Assembly: GCF_048066175.1 (NCBI RefSeq)
Contig: NZ_JBLTXA010000018.1
Span: forward strand, 22,598 to 86,597
Direction: 5' to 3'
DNA from: Niveispirillum fermenti
GTDB lineage: Bacteria > Pseudomonadota > Alphaproteobacteria > Azospirillales > Azospirillaceae
Length of the DNA: 64,000 bases
This document shows, piece by piece, positions 45,949-54,439 of the stretch. The notes below the pieces were generated by a model that did no database searches, was not told the origin of the DNA, and saw nothing but the letters and a program-made list of their open reading frames with translations. Every line of letters starts with the position of its first letter. Position 1 is the stretch's first letter. A program made the translations under genes and the position numbers.

Positions 45949-46380
45949 ATGGATCAGCGCAAGGGTTTGGCCATCCTCTTGATCTGTGCCGCCCTGGCGG
46001 GATGCGCCCAGGTCGCACAGCCACCACCCCCGCGGCAGGCCGGCCCGCCGCCCACGGTCGCGGCCGGCAGGGGCAGCGAACACGGCAATTATCCCACCTT
46101 CGCCACGGGGGAAATACACCCCTCGCCTTATGGCCCCTGCACCGTCTATGCCTGGGACAGGCCGGCGGGGGATGGTCTCGTCGTTCGCTACCGTTCCGCC
46201 GCCTGCCCTGCCCCGCGGCCGGGGCGGCCGGATGCCCTGTTCATGCTGGACCTGGGCCGCGCCCTGGTGCCGCTGGCCGACAGTCCCCTGTCGGTGCCGG
46301 AGGCGGAGCCGTGGCAGGGATATCCGGTGACGCCACCAGCAGCTGGCATCCGGGTCGAAGCGGACGGTCCCATGCAATGA
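45949..46380 (+). CDS. Small predicted lipoprotein
   Basis: The 143-residue protein has a signal peptide with lipobox ALAGC (Cys19), a Pro-rich linker (residues 23-35) and a compact domain with two cysteines (GPCTVYAW, RSAACPAP) that could form a disulfide. No family is recognised. It lies alone, convergent with the cyclic-nucleotide-binding gene. Confidence 0.75.
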   Translation: MDQRKGLAILLICAALAGCAQVAQPPPPRQAGPPPTVAAGRGSEHGNYPTFATGEIHPSPYGPCTVYAWDRPAGDGLVVRYRSAACPAPRPGRPDALFMLDLGRALVPLADSPLSVPEAEPWQGYPVTPPAAGIRVEADGPMQ

Positions 46381-46408
46381 GGGCCCGGCCCGCGGCCGCA
46401 GCCTCCGG

Positions 46409-46783
46409 TCAGCCGGCCTTGCCCTCCAGTTCATCCAGACGGCGAGCCATGGTGCGGATATTGTCGATCAGCAGTTGCACCAACTGTCGCAACAACGGGT
46501 CGGCACCGTAAAGGCTTTCGCGCAGGACGCTGGCCGGCATGCGCATCAGCACCGATTCCACCTCTGCCGAGGCATGCGCCATGCGGGGCTTGCGGTCGAA
46601 GATTGCCATTTCACCGAATATGCCCGCACTCTCGATCCGGCCAATGATGGTGGGATGTTCCAGATCGCCACGCCAGATGCGCACCCGCCCGCTTTCCACG
46701 ACATAAAGGCTGTCGCCGGGATCACCTTCCTTGAAGATCGGCTCGCCCGGTGCGAAGGTTCGGCGTTCAAAGGCGGCGGACAT
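46409..46783 (-). CDS. Single-domain cyclic-nucleotide-binding (Crp-like cNMP) protein
   Basis: The 124-residue protein is a lone cNMP-binding beta roll: 'GEPIFKEGDPGDSLYVVESG' followed by 'GIFGEMAIFDRKPRMAHASA', which holds the phosphate-binding cassette, and a C-terminal helix. There is no helix-turn-helix, so it is not a Crp-type activator. The ATG at 46783 is preceded by GAGGAG at 5 nt. It may act through protein contacts; partners are not known. Confidence 0.85.
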   Translation of the reverse strand: MSAAFERRTFAPGEPIFKEGDPGDSLYVVESGRVRIWRGDLEHPTIIGRIESAGIFGEMAIFDRKPRMAHASAEVESVLMRMPASVLRESLYGADPLLRQLVQLLIDNIRTMARRLDELEGKAG

Positions 46784-46873
46784 GACGGCTCCTCGCATCC
46801 AGGGCCAGAGAGGGCTGCGTCGGGCGCAGGGCCGCCAAGCATTACGCCGAACAGGCGGATTTTGCCATGGGAC

Positions 46874-46901
46874 TTGACAATAGAACGACCGTTCGTATTA
46901 T
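46874..46901 (+). promoter_or_regulatory. tetR promoter with operator ACGACCGTTCGT in the spacer
   Basis: TTGACA and TATTAT are separated by 16 bases, and the spacer contains ACGACCGTTCGT, an imperfect palindrome nearly identical to the site at 47615. Autorepression is expected. The distance from the -10 to the ATG (9 nt) leaves almost no leader. Confidence 0.8.
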
Positions 46902-46910
46902 TTGTGTCCT

Positions 46911-47501
46911 ATGAGCAAGGGTGAACGCACGCGCGCCGCAATCCTGGACGAAGCGCTGGCCATGACCAGCACGGACGGATTGACCGGCCTGACCATCGGG
47001 ACATTGGCCGACCGGCTGAGCATGTCGAAAAGCGGGCTGTTCGCGCATTTCGGCAGCAAGGAACAGCTTCAGGCCGCTGTACTGGGCCGGGCGGCGGAAC
47101 TGTTCGCCGAAACGGTCGTGCGCCCTGCCCTCACCCAGCCGCGCGGGCTGCCCCGCGTGCTGGCTCTGTTCGAGAACTGGATTGGCTGGACGCGGGAACC
47201 CGTGCTGCCCGGCGGCTGCCCCATCCAGGCGGCCTCCATCGAGTTCGATGACCGGCCCGGACCCATCCGCGACCAGATCGTGCGCCATCAGGAAGAGATG
47301 CGGCGCGTCGTGATCGGCGCCGTCCGCCGCGCGGTGGAGGAAGGGCATCTGCGGGCCGACCTGGATAGCGAACAGTTCGCGTTTGAAGGCATCTCGCTTT
47401 GTTACGGCTTTGCACAAAGCTACCGGCTTTTGAAGAATCCCAAGGCGGAACAATGGGCACGCACCGCGGTGCGTGGCCTTATCGACCGGGCAAGGGCTTG
47501 A
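46911..47501 (+). CDS. TetR-family regulator, probably leaderless mRNA
   Basis: The 196-residue protein has a TetR helix-turn-helix ('LTIGTLADRLSMSKSGLFAHF', about residues 28-48) and a C-terminal TetR_C domain with WTREPVLPGGCPIQAAS. Such regulators of the AcrR/YcdC-like branch control small hydrolase or reductase genes. The ATG at 46911 begins only 9 nt after the -10 box and has no ribosome site, so the mRNA should start at or within two or three bases of the ATG. It is followed by a hydrolase-fold gene that contains a second copy of the operator. Confidence 0.88.
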   Translation: MSKGERTRAAILDEALAMTSTDGLTGLTIGTLADRLSMSKSGLFAHFGSKEQLQAAVLGRAAELFAETVVRPALTQPRGLPRVLALFENWIGWTREPVLPGGCPIQAASIEFDDRPGPIRDQIVRHQEEMRRVVIGAVRRAVEEGHLRADLDSEQFAFEGISLCYGFAQSYRLLKNPKAEQWARTAVRGLIDRARA

Positions 47502-47585
47502 CCGGGGCCGCTGGCGGCGGCCCCACCTGCATCATTGCGGGCTGACCCCGATCCGGGGCGCCCATATTCATCGGGGAGAAGTCTC

Positions 47586-48461
47586 ATGGTGTCCTTTTTG
47601 AGCCTTGAAAAAAGCACGAACGTTCGTGACTTTGGATTGGAAAGCTGGTGGGATGGGGTCACCGCACTGTTTCACCCGCGCAGCAGAAGCAGGGTGATGG
47701 AAGGCCGTGACCTCTACCTGTTGCCCGAGCGCCGGCTGGCGCCGCCCGCCCTGCCGGAACCGGCCGGCGGCATGGTGCTGGTGGTCCCAGGCTTCACCCC
47801 CCATCTGGCAGCACGCATCTGGGGTGCGGACCGGGGTCCCACCGCGCCGCTGATAGTGCTGGTGCATGATTGGGAGGGGCAAATCTACGACATGATGCCC
47901 TTCGTGCAGCCGCTGCTGGACGCCGGCGCCCGGGTCGTGGCGTTCGACGCCCCGGCCCACGGCCGCAGTGCCGGCGAGGAGACGCATGTGCTGGACATGG
48001 TGCGGGCCATCCGCGCCGTGGCCATGGCGGCCGGCGGCAGCGTCACGGCCAGCATCGCCCACGGGCTGGGGGCCACAGCCCTGGCCCTGGCCATGCAGGA
48101 GGGCTTCGATCCCGGCCGTGCCGTGCTGCTGGCACCCCTGGCCGACCTGATGCTGCCCGTGCGGCAGATCGCGCAGGTCCTGCGCCTGGATACCGACGGG
48201 GAACATGATCTGACGCTGGCCATCGACCAGGCGCTGGGCCGGCCGCTGGCAGGGCTGCACGTGCGGGGGAATGCCGAGGTGCCGGCCCTGCTGATCCATA
48301 GCAGCGACGATCGCATCATGCCGGTGGCCGACGCCCTGCATCTGGCCGCCGGCTGGCCCGGCATGGCCGTCCATCTGGTGGAGGGCCTGGGTCATCGCCG
48401 GCTGCTGTCCGATCCGGCCGTGCAGGGGCTGGTGCTGGGCTTCGCCTTGGCGTCGGCGTGA
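47586..48461 (+). CDS. Alpha/beta-hydrolase-fold protein lacking the Ser nucleophile
   Basis: The start is ATG 47586 with GGGGAG at 7 nt. The 291-residue protein shows the strand order of an alpha/beta hydrolase, with VLVHDWEG at the oxyanion side, SSDDRIMPV with the acid Asp and EGLGHRRLL with the His, but the elbow reads AHGLG, so Gly160 replaces Ser. It may be non-catalytic or use another chemistry. The gene probably belongs with tetR, 84 nt upstream; its codons 10-15 contain the palindrome at 47615. Confidence 0.8.
   Translation: MVSFLSLEKSTNVRDFGLESWWDGVTALFHPRSRSRVMEGRDLYLLPERRLAPPALPEPAGGMVLVVPGFTPHLAARIWGADRGPTAPLIVLVHDWEGQIYDMMPFVQPLLDAGARVVAFDAPAHGRSAGEETHVLDMVRAIRAVAMAAGGSVTASIAHGLGATALALAMQEGFDPGRAVLLAPLADLMLPVRQIAQVLRLDTDGEHDLTLAIDQALGRPLAGLHVRGNAEVPALLIHSSDDRIMPVADALHLAAGWPGMAVHLVEGLGHRRLLSDPAVQGLVLGFALASA
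47615..47628. promoter_or_regulatory. Perfect TetR-type palindrome inside the hydrolase gene
   Basis: CACGAACGTTCGTG is a perfect 14-bp palindrome and matches the tetR spacer site in 11 of 12 core bases (ACGA-A/C-CGTTCGT). It lies 30 nt into the coding region. Confidence 0.7.
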
Positions 48462-48509
48462 TTTCTCCGCTATTCTCGCCGCCTCAACGATAAACGGACA
48501 GGGAAGATC

Positions 48510-48908
48510 ATGCCCGTGACCATCACCCCCCTCTATGCGGGGCTTCTGGGGCTGCTGCTGCTGGTGCTCAGTTTCCGTGTCTCCATGCAGCGGCGGCGGC
48601 ACATGGTGTCGCTGGGCGATGGCGGGAAGCCTGCGCTGCAGGCGGCCATCCGCGTGCAGGCCAATTTCGTGGAATATGTGCCGCTGGCCCTTATCCTGCT
48701 GGTGCTGCTGGAACTGTCCGGCCAGCCGCCCGCCCTGCTGCATGCGCTGGGGGCCGCGCTGTTCCTGGGCCGCGTCCTGCATGCCCAGGGCCTGACCAGC
48801 AATCCCGGCGGGAAAAGCTTCGGGCGCCTGTGGGGCGTGCTGCTGACCTGGCTGATGTTGCTGGCCGCAGCATTGCTGCTGATCGTGCGGGCCATCACCG
48901 GGCTGTGA
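48510..48908 (+). CDS. MAPEG-family membrane protein
   Basis: The 132-residue protein has four hydrophobic helices and the MAPEG pattern 'QAAIRVQANFVEYVPLALIL' with the conserved RxxxNxxEyxP core. MAPEG proteins include glutathione S-transferases of the membrane; bacterial members are mostly uncharacterised. GGGAAG precedes the ATG. Confidence 0.9.
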   Translation: MPVTITPLYAGLLGLLLLVLSFRVSMQRRRHMVSLGDGGKPALQAAIRVQANFVEYVPLALILLVLLELSGQPPALLHALGAALFLGRVLHAQGLTSNPGGKSFGRLWGVLLTWLMLLAAALLLIVRAITGL

Positions 48909-48957
48909 TATCCCCAGCCGGCCCGGCTGGGTTGCGGCGGACAGGGGCGGGTTGGGT

Positions 48958-48986
48958 TTGACAGGACGCGGGCGTTCCCCTATACC
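48958..48986 (+). promoter_or_regulatory. rpsD promoter
   Basis: A consensus TTGACA is followed after 17 bases by TATACC. The leader to the rpsD start would be about 145 nt, long enough for regulation. Confidence 0.75.
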
Positions 48987-49102
48987 CCCCGCATTCCTGG
49001 GAAGGCGGGCACCGGTCATCTGGTGCCCCGTCCCCGTTTTTGCGTTCCGGTCCCGCGCGTCGGGGTCGGCATGCAAAGGGCGGGGAACTACCGGGACAAC
49101 AA

Positions 49103-49123
49103 GGCTGGTCGTCACGACCAGCC
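49103..49123 (+). promoter_or_regulatory. Leader hairpin just before the rpsD ribosome binding site
   Basis: GGCTGGTCGT and ACGACCAGCC form a perfect inverted repeat around a single C, ending a few bases before the GGAG of rpsD. S4 represses its own synthesis in several bacteria, so this could be a regulatory structure; it is an inference. Confidence 0.45.
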
Positions 49124-49138
49124 AAACGGAGCATGTCA

Positions 49139-49753
49139 ATGAGCAAGCGTCAGGAAGCCAAGTACAAGATTGACCGCCGTCTGGGCGTCAACCTGTGGGG
49201 CCGCGCCAAGTCCCCCATCAACAAGCGTGAATATGGCCCCGGCCAGCACGGCCAGCGCCGCAAGAAGCCGTCGGATTTCGGCCTGCAGCTGATGGCCAAG
49301 CAGAAGCTGAAGGGCTATTACGGCAATATCGGCGAGAAGCAGTTCCGCAAGCTGTACCAGGAGGCCGTGCGCCGCAAGGGCGATTCGGGCGAGAACCTGA
49401 TCCAGTTGCTGGAGCGCCGCCTGGACGCCGTCGTCTACCGCATGAAGTTCGCGCCGACCCCGTTCTCGGCCCGTCAGATCATCAATCACGGCCACATCCT
49501 GGTCAATGGCAAGCGCCTGAACATCCCGTCGTACCAGGTCAAGGACAACGACGTGATCGAAGTGCGCTCCAAGGCCAAGAATTTCGCGCTCATCATGGAA
49601 GCCATCCAGTCCGGCGAGCGTGATTTCCCGGATTACGTGACCGTCGACACCGGCAACTTCAAGGGCACCTACCTGCGCGCCCCGAACCTGGCCGACGTGC
49701 CGTACCCGACCCAGATGGAACCGAACCTGGTCGTCGAATTCTATTCGCGCTAA
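49139..49753 (+). CDS. rpsD: 30S ribosomal protein S4
   Basis: The 204-residue protein has the S4 N-terminal domain ('KYKIDRRLGVNLWGRAKSP' region), then the S4 RNA-binding fold 'APTPFSARQIINHGHILVNG' and the C-terminal 'YPTQMEPNLVVEFYSR' ending. ATG 49139 is the conserved start (MSKRQEAKYK). It is a primary 16S-binding protein. Monocistronic, with its own promoter and terminator. Confidence 0.98.
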   Translation: MSKRQEAKYKIDRRLGVNLWGRAKSPINKREYGPGQHGQRRKKPSDFGLQLMAKQKLKGYYGNIGEKQFRKLYQEAVRRKGDSGENLIQLLERRLDAVVYRMKFAPTPFSARQIINHGHILVNGKRLNIPSYQVKDNDVIEVRSKAKNFALIMEAIQSGERDFPDYVTVDTGNFKGTYLRAPNLADVPYPTQMEPNLVVEFYSR

Positions 49754-49783
49754 GGTCCGGCGCCCTCGGGCAACGACAGATCA

Positions 49784-49813
49784 GGCCGCGCCCTTCGGGG
49801 TGCGGCCTTTTTT
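49784..49813 (+). terminator. rpsD terminator
   Basis: A 10-bp stem GGCCGCGCCC / GGGTGCGGCC closes on a TTCG tetraloop and is followed by six T. Confidence 0.93.
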
Positions 49814-49954
49814 GTCCCCGCATTGTTCCAAATTCCGGGACAATTAATCCTGATCGGCACACATTGTCGCAACGGTTCACTGGGCGTATCTTCCATCCCA
49901 AGACGACGGCGCCGATGCCGGCGCCCACCCCAGAGAACCGAAGGGACATTCATC

Positions 49955-50386
49955 ATGAACAAACTGATCGCCAGTAACGCCAAATATCTGCCCGTCGCTG
50001 GCCGCATCCTGCTGGCCGCCATCTTTATCTCGTCCGGCCTGTCGAAGGTGACAGGCTGGGAGGGCAGCCTGGCCTATGTCGGCTCCGCCGGCCTGCCCCT
50101 GCCGGCTGAATTGCTGCTGCTGGCCGCCATCGTGACGGAGCTGGTGGGCGGTGCCTTCATCATCGCCGGGTTCCAGACGCGCGCCGCCGCGCTGGTCATG
50201 GCCGGCTTCTCCATCGTCTCCGCCATCCTGTTCCATAATTACTGGGCGCTGACCGATGCGCAGATGGCCTATTTCCAGTCCATCATGTTCTGGAAGAACG
50301 TCGCCATGGCTGGTGGCTTCCTGGTCCTGGCCGGCAATGGTGCCGGGGCCGTGGCGGTGGACAACCTGCTGGAGAAGCGCGCCTGA
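49955..50386 (+). CDS. DoxX-family membrane protein
   Basis: The 143-residue protein has four transmembrane helices and the DoxX pattern 'GRILLAAIFISSGLSKVTGW' at the first helix, plus 'ELLLLAAIVTELVGGAFIIAG'. DoxX proteins are often linked to oxidative stress; their substrate is not settled. The ATG at 49955 follows AAGGGA. Confidence 0.9.
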   Translation: MNKLIASNAKYLPVAGRILLAAIFISSGLSKVTGWEGSLAYVGSAGLPLPAELLLLAAIVTELVGGAFIIAGFQTRAAALVMAGFSIVSAILFHNYWALTDAQMAYFQSIMFWKNVAMAGGFLVLAGNGAGAVAVDNLLEKRA

Positions 50387-50391
50387 TCCTG

Positions 50392-50409
50392 TACCGTCGG
50401 CATGAATGA
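50392..50409. repeat. 18-nt exact repeat, copy 2
   Basis: TACCGTCGGCATGAATGA repeats the sequence found at 40554-40571. It starts 6 nt after the DoxX stop codon. Confidence 0.4.
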
Positions 50410-50421
50410 CCGCCGGCGTTC

Positions 50422-50458
50422 CAACACCATCGGGCAGACATTCCGACCGATGGTGTTG
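50422..50458 (+). terminator. Hairpin after the DoxX gene
   Basis: CAACACCATCGG and CCGATGGTGTTG form a perfect 12-bp stem around 13 nt. It is followed by TCTCTCCCC with no T-run. Confidence 0.45.
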
Positions 50459-50498
50459 TCTCTCCCCCGAACTCTCCCCCCCTTCCCCGACAACGCAG

Positions 50499-50530
50499 AA
50501 AGGGCCGCCCCGTCACCGGAGCGGCCCTTT
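50499..50530. terminator. Bidirectional terminator between DoxX and grxD
   Basis: AAAGGGCCGC and GCGGCCCTTT form a 10-bp stem with built-in A and T ends and a 12-nt loop, serving convergent transcripts. Confidence 0.8.
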
Positions 50531-50557
50531 CCTTTACCGGAAATCCTGCGGCAATCC

Positions 50558-50896
50558 TCAGGCGGCATCCTCGAAGGTGACGCCCTTGTCACGCAGCAGG
50601 TCCTGCAGCTCACCCGTCTCATACATCTCGCGCACGATGTCGCAACCGCCCACGAACTCCCCCTTCACATAAAGCTGGGGAATGGTCGGCCAGTTGGTGA
50701 ATTCCTTGATGCCCTGGCGCAGGGCGGGGTCGACCAGGATGTCGATGCCCTTGAACTTGACACCGATATGGCTCAGCACCTGGACCACGGCGGCGGAGAA
50801 GCCGCATTGCGGGAACACGGGCGTCCCCTTCATATAGACAACGACGTCATTGTCGCTGATATCGCGCTTGATGCGCTCGGCAACCGTCTGATCCAT
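50558..50896 (-). CDS. grxD: Monothiol glutaredoxin GrxD
   Basis: The 112-residue protein has the CGFS active site (Cys31, 'FPQCGFSAAVVQVL') and the glutathione-binding 'WPTIPQLYVKGEFVGGCDIV' segment. CGFS glutaredoxins carry or deliver [2Fe-2S] clusters, often as a complex with BolA, whose gene is the next one upstream on the same strand. Confidence 0.97.
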   Translation of the reverse strand: MDQTVAERIKRDISDNDVVVYMKGTPVFPQCGFSAAVVQVLSHIGVKFKGIDILVDPALRQGIKEFTNWPTIPQLYVKGEFVGGCDIVREMYETGELQDLLRDKGVTFEDAA

Positions 50897-51008
50897 CTCG
50901 TCACTTCCTTGGCAGTGCCACCGGCGCGCCCGAACGGCACCGCGGCAAATCCCTTGACATATAGCGCCGAACGCCCGGCCTTTACAGGGGGATCGTTCGG
51001 CGGGGCAA

Positions 51009-51248
51009 TCATGCGTCCTTGGGAGCGGCTGTCGTCAGCATCAGGGCGTGCAGTTCATTGCCCATGCGGCCCTTCAGGGCGGCATAGACGGCCTGATGCT
51101 GGGCCACGCGGGATTTCCCCTTGAAGGCGGGGCTTTCCACATAGGCCGCGTAATGGTCGCCATCGCCGCGCAGATCATCGATACGGACGACCGCGTCGGG
51201 GAACGCCTCGCGCAGCAGGGCCTCGATTTCGGATGCGTGCATCGCCAT
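51009..51248 (-). CDS. bolA: BolA-family protein
   Basis: The 79-residue protein starts at ATG 51248 with AAAGGA upstream. It has the BolA fold 'VVRIDDLRGDGDHYAAYVES' and 'RVAQHQAVYAALKGRMGNEL', including the conserved C-terminal His. It is expected to pair with GrxD, 112 nt downstream, in iron-sulfur or iron sensing. Confidence 0.93.
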   Translation of the reverse strand: MAMHASEIEALLREAFPDAVVRIDDLRGDGDHYAAYVESPAFKGKSRVAQHQAVYAALKGRMGNELHALMLTTAAPKDA

Positions 51249-51277
51249 GGGTCGGGTCCTTTCAATTACCCCCCAAT

Positions 51278-51305
51278 CGTCATCCCCGCGCAAGCGGGAA
51301 TGACG
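51278..51305. repeat. REP-like palindromic element
   Basis: CGTCATCCCCGC-GCAA-GCGGGAATGACG folds into a 12-bp hairpin with one mismatch and matches the widespread 'GTCATTCCCGCGAAAGCGGG'-type repeats of proteobacteria. It sits 26 nt after the purL stop codon and may help end that transcript. Confidence 0.6.
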
Positions 51306-51330
51306 TTAAGAGGCGGTCACAGGGTGGTAC

Positions 51331-53553
51331 TCAGCCCACCTTGCCATTCATATAGTTGGGCAACCAAGCCTCGTTCGCCTCAATCAGGTCAGCGACCGAA
51401 ATAATGGCCCCCGACGCACCCGTCAGGGCGTCGCCACCCACGCTGCCGATGCGGGTCAGGGCAACCCCGGCCTCCGCGGCCCTGGTCTCCATCGCTTCCA
51501 GATCGGCCGGCTTGACGGTCAGGATATAGCGGCCCTGATCCTCGCCGAACAGCTCCGCCACGTGCCAGCCGTCCAGGCCGGACAGGTCCGCACCCTTGTT
51601 GCCGGCCATGGCCATTTCGGCCAGCGCCACCTGCAACCCGCCATCCGACACGTCATGCGACGCCGTGATCAGGCCCGCCTGGATGGCATCGCGCACAAAC
51701 GTGCCGTGACGCTTCTCCGTCTCCAGATCGACGGCCGGGGCCGGACCTTCCTCCAGACCCAGGATTTCGCGCAGGTACAGGCTCTGGCCCAGGTGACCCT
51801 CAGTCTCCCCCACCAGCAGAATGACGTCGCCGTCATTCTTGAAGCCCAGACCCACGGCCTTGTGCCCATCGGCCAGCAGGCCCACGCCACCCACCGTCGG
51901 GGTCGGCAGAATGCCAACGCCGTTGGTTTCGTTATAGAGCGAGACATTGCCCGACACGACCGGGTAGTCCAAGACGCGGCAAGCCTCGGCCATACCTTCG
52001 ACGCAGCCGGCGAACTGCCCCATGATGCGGGGCTTTTCGGGATTGCCGAAATTCATGTTGTCGGTGATGGCCAGCGGCAGGGCGCCGACGGCGCAGATGT
52101 TGCGATAGCTCTCCGCCACGGCCTGACGCCCGCCCTGCACCGGGTCGGCGAAGCAATAGCGCGGGGTCACGTCGGACGACATGGCCAGCGCCTTGTTCGT
52201 CCCATGCACGCGCACGACGGCCGCATCGGCCTGACCCGACAGGAAGCGGGTATCCGCGCCAACTTGGGCGTCATATTGCTGCCAGATCCAACGCTTGGAG
52301 GCGAGATCGGGGCAGGCGACCAGCTTGGTCAGGATATCGCCCAGCGACAGATCTTCCGGCCACAACTCATCCTCGTCCAGGTCGAGCGGCGGCTGGGCCG
52401 GCGTCTCTTCTGTCGGGCGATGATACAGCGGGGCCGCGTCGAACAGCGGGGCCAGTTCCAGGTCGCAATAGGTCTCGCCATTCATCTTCAGGACGAAATG
52501 GCCCGTATCGGTCAGGTGACCGATCACGGCGAAATCCAGTTCCCACTTCTCGAAGATGGCGCGGGCCACGTCTTCGGAACCGGGCTTCAGGATCATTAGC
52601 ATGCGTTCCTGGCTCTCCGACAGCATGATCTCATACGGGGTCATCCCCGTCTCACGCTGCGGCACCTTTTCCAGATGCAGTTCGATCCCCAGGCCACCCT
52701 TGCCAGCCATTTCGACGGAGGAGGAGGTCAGGCCGGCGGCGCCCATGTCCTGGATGGACTGGATGGCGTCGGTGTTCATCAGTTCCAGGCAGGCTTCGAT
52801 CAGCAGCTTTTCCGTGAACGGATCGCCGACCTGCACCGTGGGACGCTTGGCCTCGCTATCCTCGGTGAACTCGGCCGAGGACATGGTGGCGCCATGGATG
52901 CCGTCGCGGCCCGTCTTGGACCCGACATAGACCACCGGATTGCCGACACCCGCCGCCTTGGAATAGAAAATCTTGTCCTGGTCGGCGATGCCCACGGTCA
53001 TGGCATTGACCAGGCAATTGCCGTTATAGGCCTTGTGGAAATTGGTCTCGCCACCCACGGTGGGCACGCCGACGCAATTGCCGTAATGGCCGATGCCCGA
53101 CACGACGCCCGCCACCAGCTGACGGGTCTTGGGGTGGCCCGGCTCCCCGAAACGCAGGGCATTCAGGTTGGCGATCGGCCGCGCACCCATGGTGAACACG
53201 TCGCGCAGGATGCCGCCCACGCCCGTCGCAGCACCCTGGAAGGGCTCGATATAGGAGGGGTGGTTATGGCTTTCCATCTTGAAGATGGCGGCCTGATTGT
53301 CGCCGATATCGATGACGCCGGCATTCTCCCCCGGACCGCAGATCACCCAGGGGGCCTTGGTCGGGAACTTCTTCAGCCAGACGCGCGACGACTTGTAGGA
53401 GCAATGCTCCGACCACATCACCGAATAGATGCCCAGCTCGGTAAAGCTCGGCTGACGGCCGACGATTTCCAGCAGGCGGACATATTCATCGGCCTTGATG
53501 CCATGTTCGGCGGCAAGCTGCTCGTTGACAACGGGTTCCTTGCGGGCGCTCAC
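51331..53553 (-). CDS. purL: Phosphoribosylformylglycinamidine synthase subunit PurL (small type)
   Basis: The 740-residue protein is the short PurL without the glutaminase domain, with 'EHCSYKSSRVWLKKFPT' near the N-terminus and 'GGGEVALAEM'-equivalent 'SDGGLQVALAEMAMAGN' near the C-terminus. It makes FGAM in purine synthesis using ammonia from PurQ and needs PurS, which is not in the window. Its start overlaps the purQ stop. Confidence 0.97.
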   Translation of the reverse strand: MSARKEPVVNEQLAAEHGIKADEYVRLLEIVGRQPSFTELGIYSVMWSEHCSYKSSRVWLKKFPTKAPWVICGPGENAGVIDIGDNQAAIFKMESHNHPSYIEPFQGAATGVGGILRDVFTMGARPIANLNALRFGEPGHPKTRQLVAGVVSGIGHYGNCVGVPTVGGETNFHKAYNGNCLVNAMTVGIADQDKIFYSKAAGVGNPVVYVGSKTGRDGIHGATMSSAEFTEDSEAKRPTVQVGDPFTEKLLIEACLELMNTDAIQSIQDMGAAGLTSSSVEMAGKGGLGIELHLEKVPQRETGMTPYEIMLSESQERMLMILKPGSEDVARAIFEKWELDFAVIGHLTDTGHFVLKMNGETYCDLELAPLFDAAPLYHRPTEETPAQPPLDLDEDELWPEDLSLGDILTKLVACPDLASKRWIWQQYDAQVGADTRFLSGQADAAVVRVHGTNKALAMSSDVTPRYCFADPVQGGRQAVAESYRNICAVGALPLAITDNMNFGNPEKPRIMGQFAGCVEGMAEACRVLDYPVVSGNVSLYNETNGVGILPTPTVGGVGLLADGHKAVGLGFKNDGDVILLVGETEGHLGQSLYLREILGLEEGPAPAVDLETEKRHGTFVRDAIQAGLITASHDVSDGGLQVALAEMAMAGNKGADLSGLDGWHVAELFGEDQGRYILTVKPADLEAMETRAAEAGVALTRIGSVGGDALTGASGAIISVADLIEANEAWLPNYMNGKVG

Positions 53554-54239
53554 GACAGGGTCTCCACCAAACTATCAAAGAAGGCACGGCCGTCGGTATT
53601 GCCATGCAGCGGATCGAAGGCGCGTTCGGGATGCGGCATCATGCCCAGCACGTTGCGCTCAGCGTTGAAGATGCCGGCAATGTCGTTGGTTGCACCGTTG
53701 GGGTTCGCCTGACCGGCGTCCTGGCCCGGCAGTGCGGCATAGCGGAAGGCCACCAGCCCCTCGCCCTCCAGGCGCTTCAGCGTCTCCTCGTCGGCAACGT
53801 AATTGCCCTCGCCATGGCCGACCGGAATGCCGATCACCTGCCCCTTGGCGTACTTCCGGGTAAAGTCGCTGTCCGTCGTTTCGACGCGCAGGCCGACCGT
53901 GCGGCACACATATTTCAGCGACTTGTTGCGGATCAGGGCGCCCGGCAGCAGACCGGCTTCCGTTATGATCTGGAAACCGTTGCAGATGCCGACAACGCGC
54001 ACGCCCTTGGCCGCGCGTTCCTTCACCACCTTCATGATGGGCGAATGGGCGGCCATGGCGCCACAGCGCAGATAATCGCCATAGGAAAAACCGCCAGGGA
54101 CGGCGATGACATCGACGTCCGGCAGGTCCGTGTCCTTGTGGAAAGCCATGTGGGGCTTCTTGCCGGAAGCCTGTTCCAAGGCAACCGCAATATCGCGGTC
54201 GCAATTGGAACCGGGGAAGACGATGACGGCGGACTTCAT
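53550..54239 (-). CDS. purQ: Phosphoribosylformylglycinamidine synthase subunit PurQ
   Basis: The 229-residue class I glutamine amidotransferase has the nucleophile Cys in VGICNGFQ, the oxyanion segment VPGGFSYGDYLRCGAMA and the His/Glu in 'MMPHPERAFDP'. It feeds ammonia to PurL, with a 4-nt overlap between the genes. The usual purS gene is not directly upstream in the window. Confidence 0.97.
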   Translation of the reverse strand: MKSAVIVFPGSNCDRDIAVALEQASGKKPHMAFHKDTDLPDVDVIAVPGGFSYGDYLRCGAMAAHSPIMKVVKERAAKGVRVVGICNGFQIITEAGLLPGALIRNKSLKYVCRTVGLRVETTDSDFTRKYAKGQVIGIPVGHGEGNYVADEETLKRLEGEGLVAFRYAALPGQDAGQANPNGATNDIAGIFNAERNVLGMMPHPERAFDPLHGNTDGRAFFDSLVETLS

Positions 54240-54439
54240 CCCGCGAACCCGTTCCTGTTGGTGGATGGGAGGCGGCGAACCGTCACCGGGACGGCCCCCC
54301 GATGCGGCCGGAACCTAATGCCGACAGGGCTTCAATGCAAGGTCGGGAACCACCCGGACAGGCCATGGCAGGGCGGCGTTATCGGGGGGGTGGGGCGCTG
54401 GCTTACCTCGTTGAAGGCCAGCGCCCGAATGCCTCTGGC

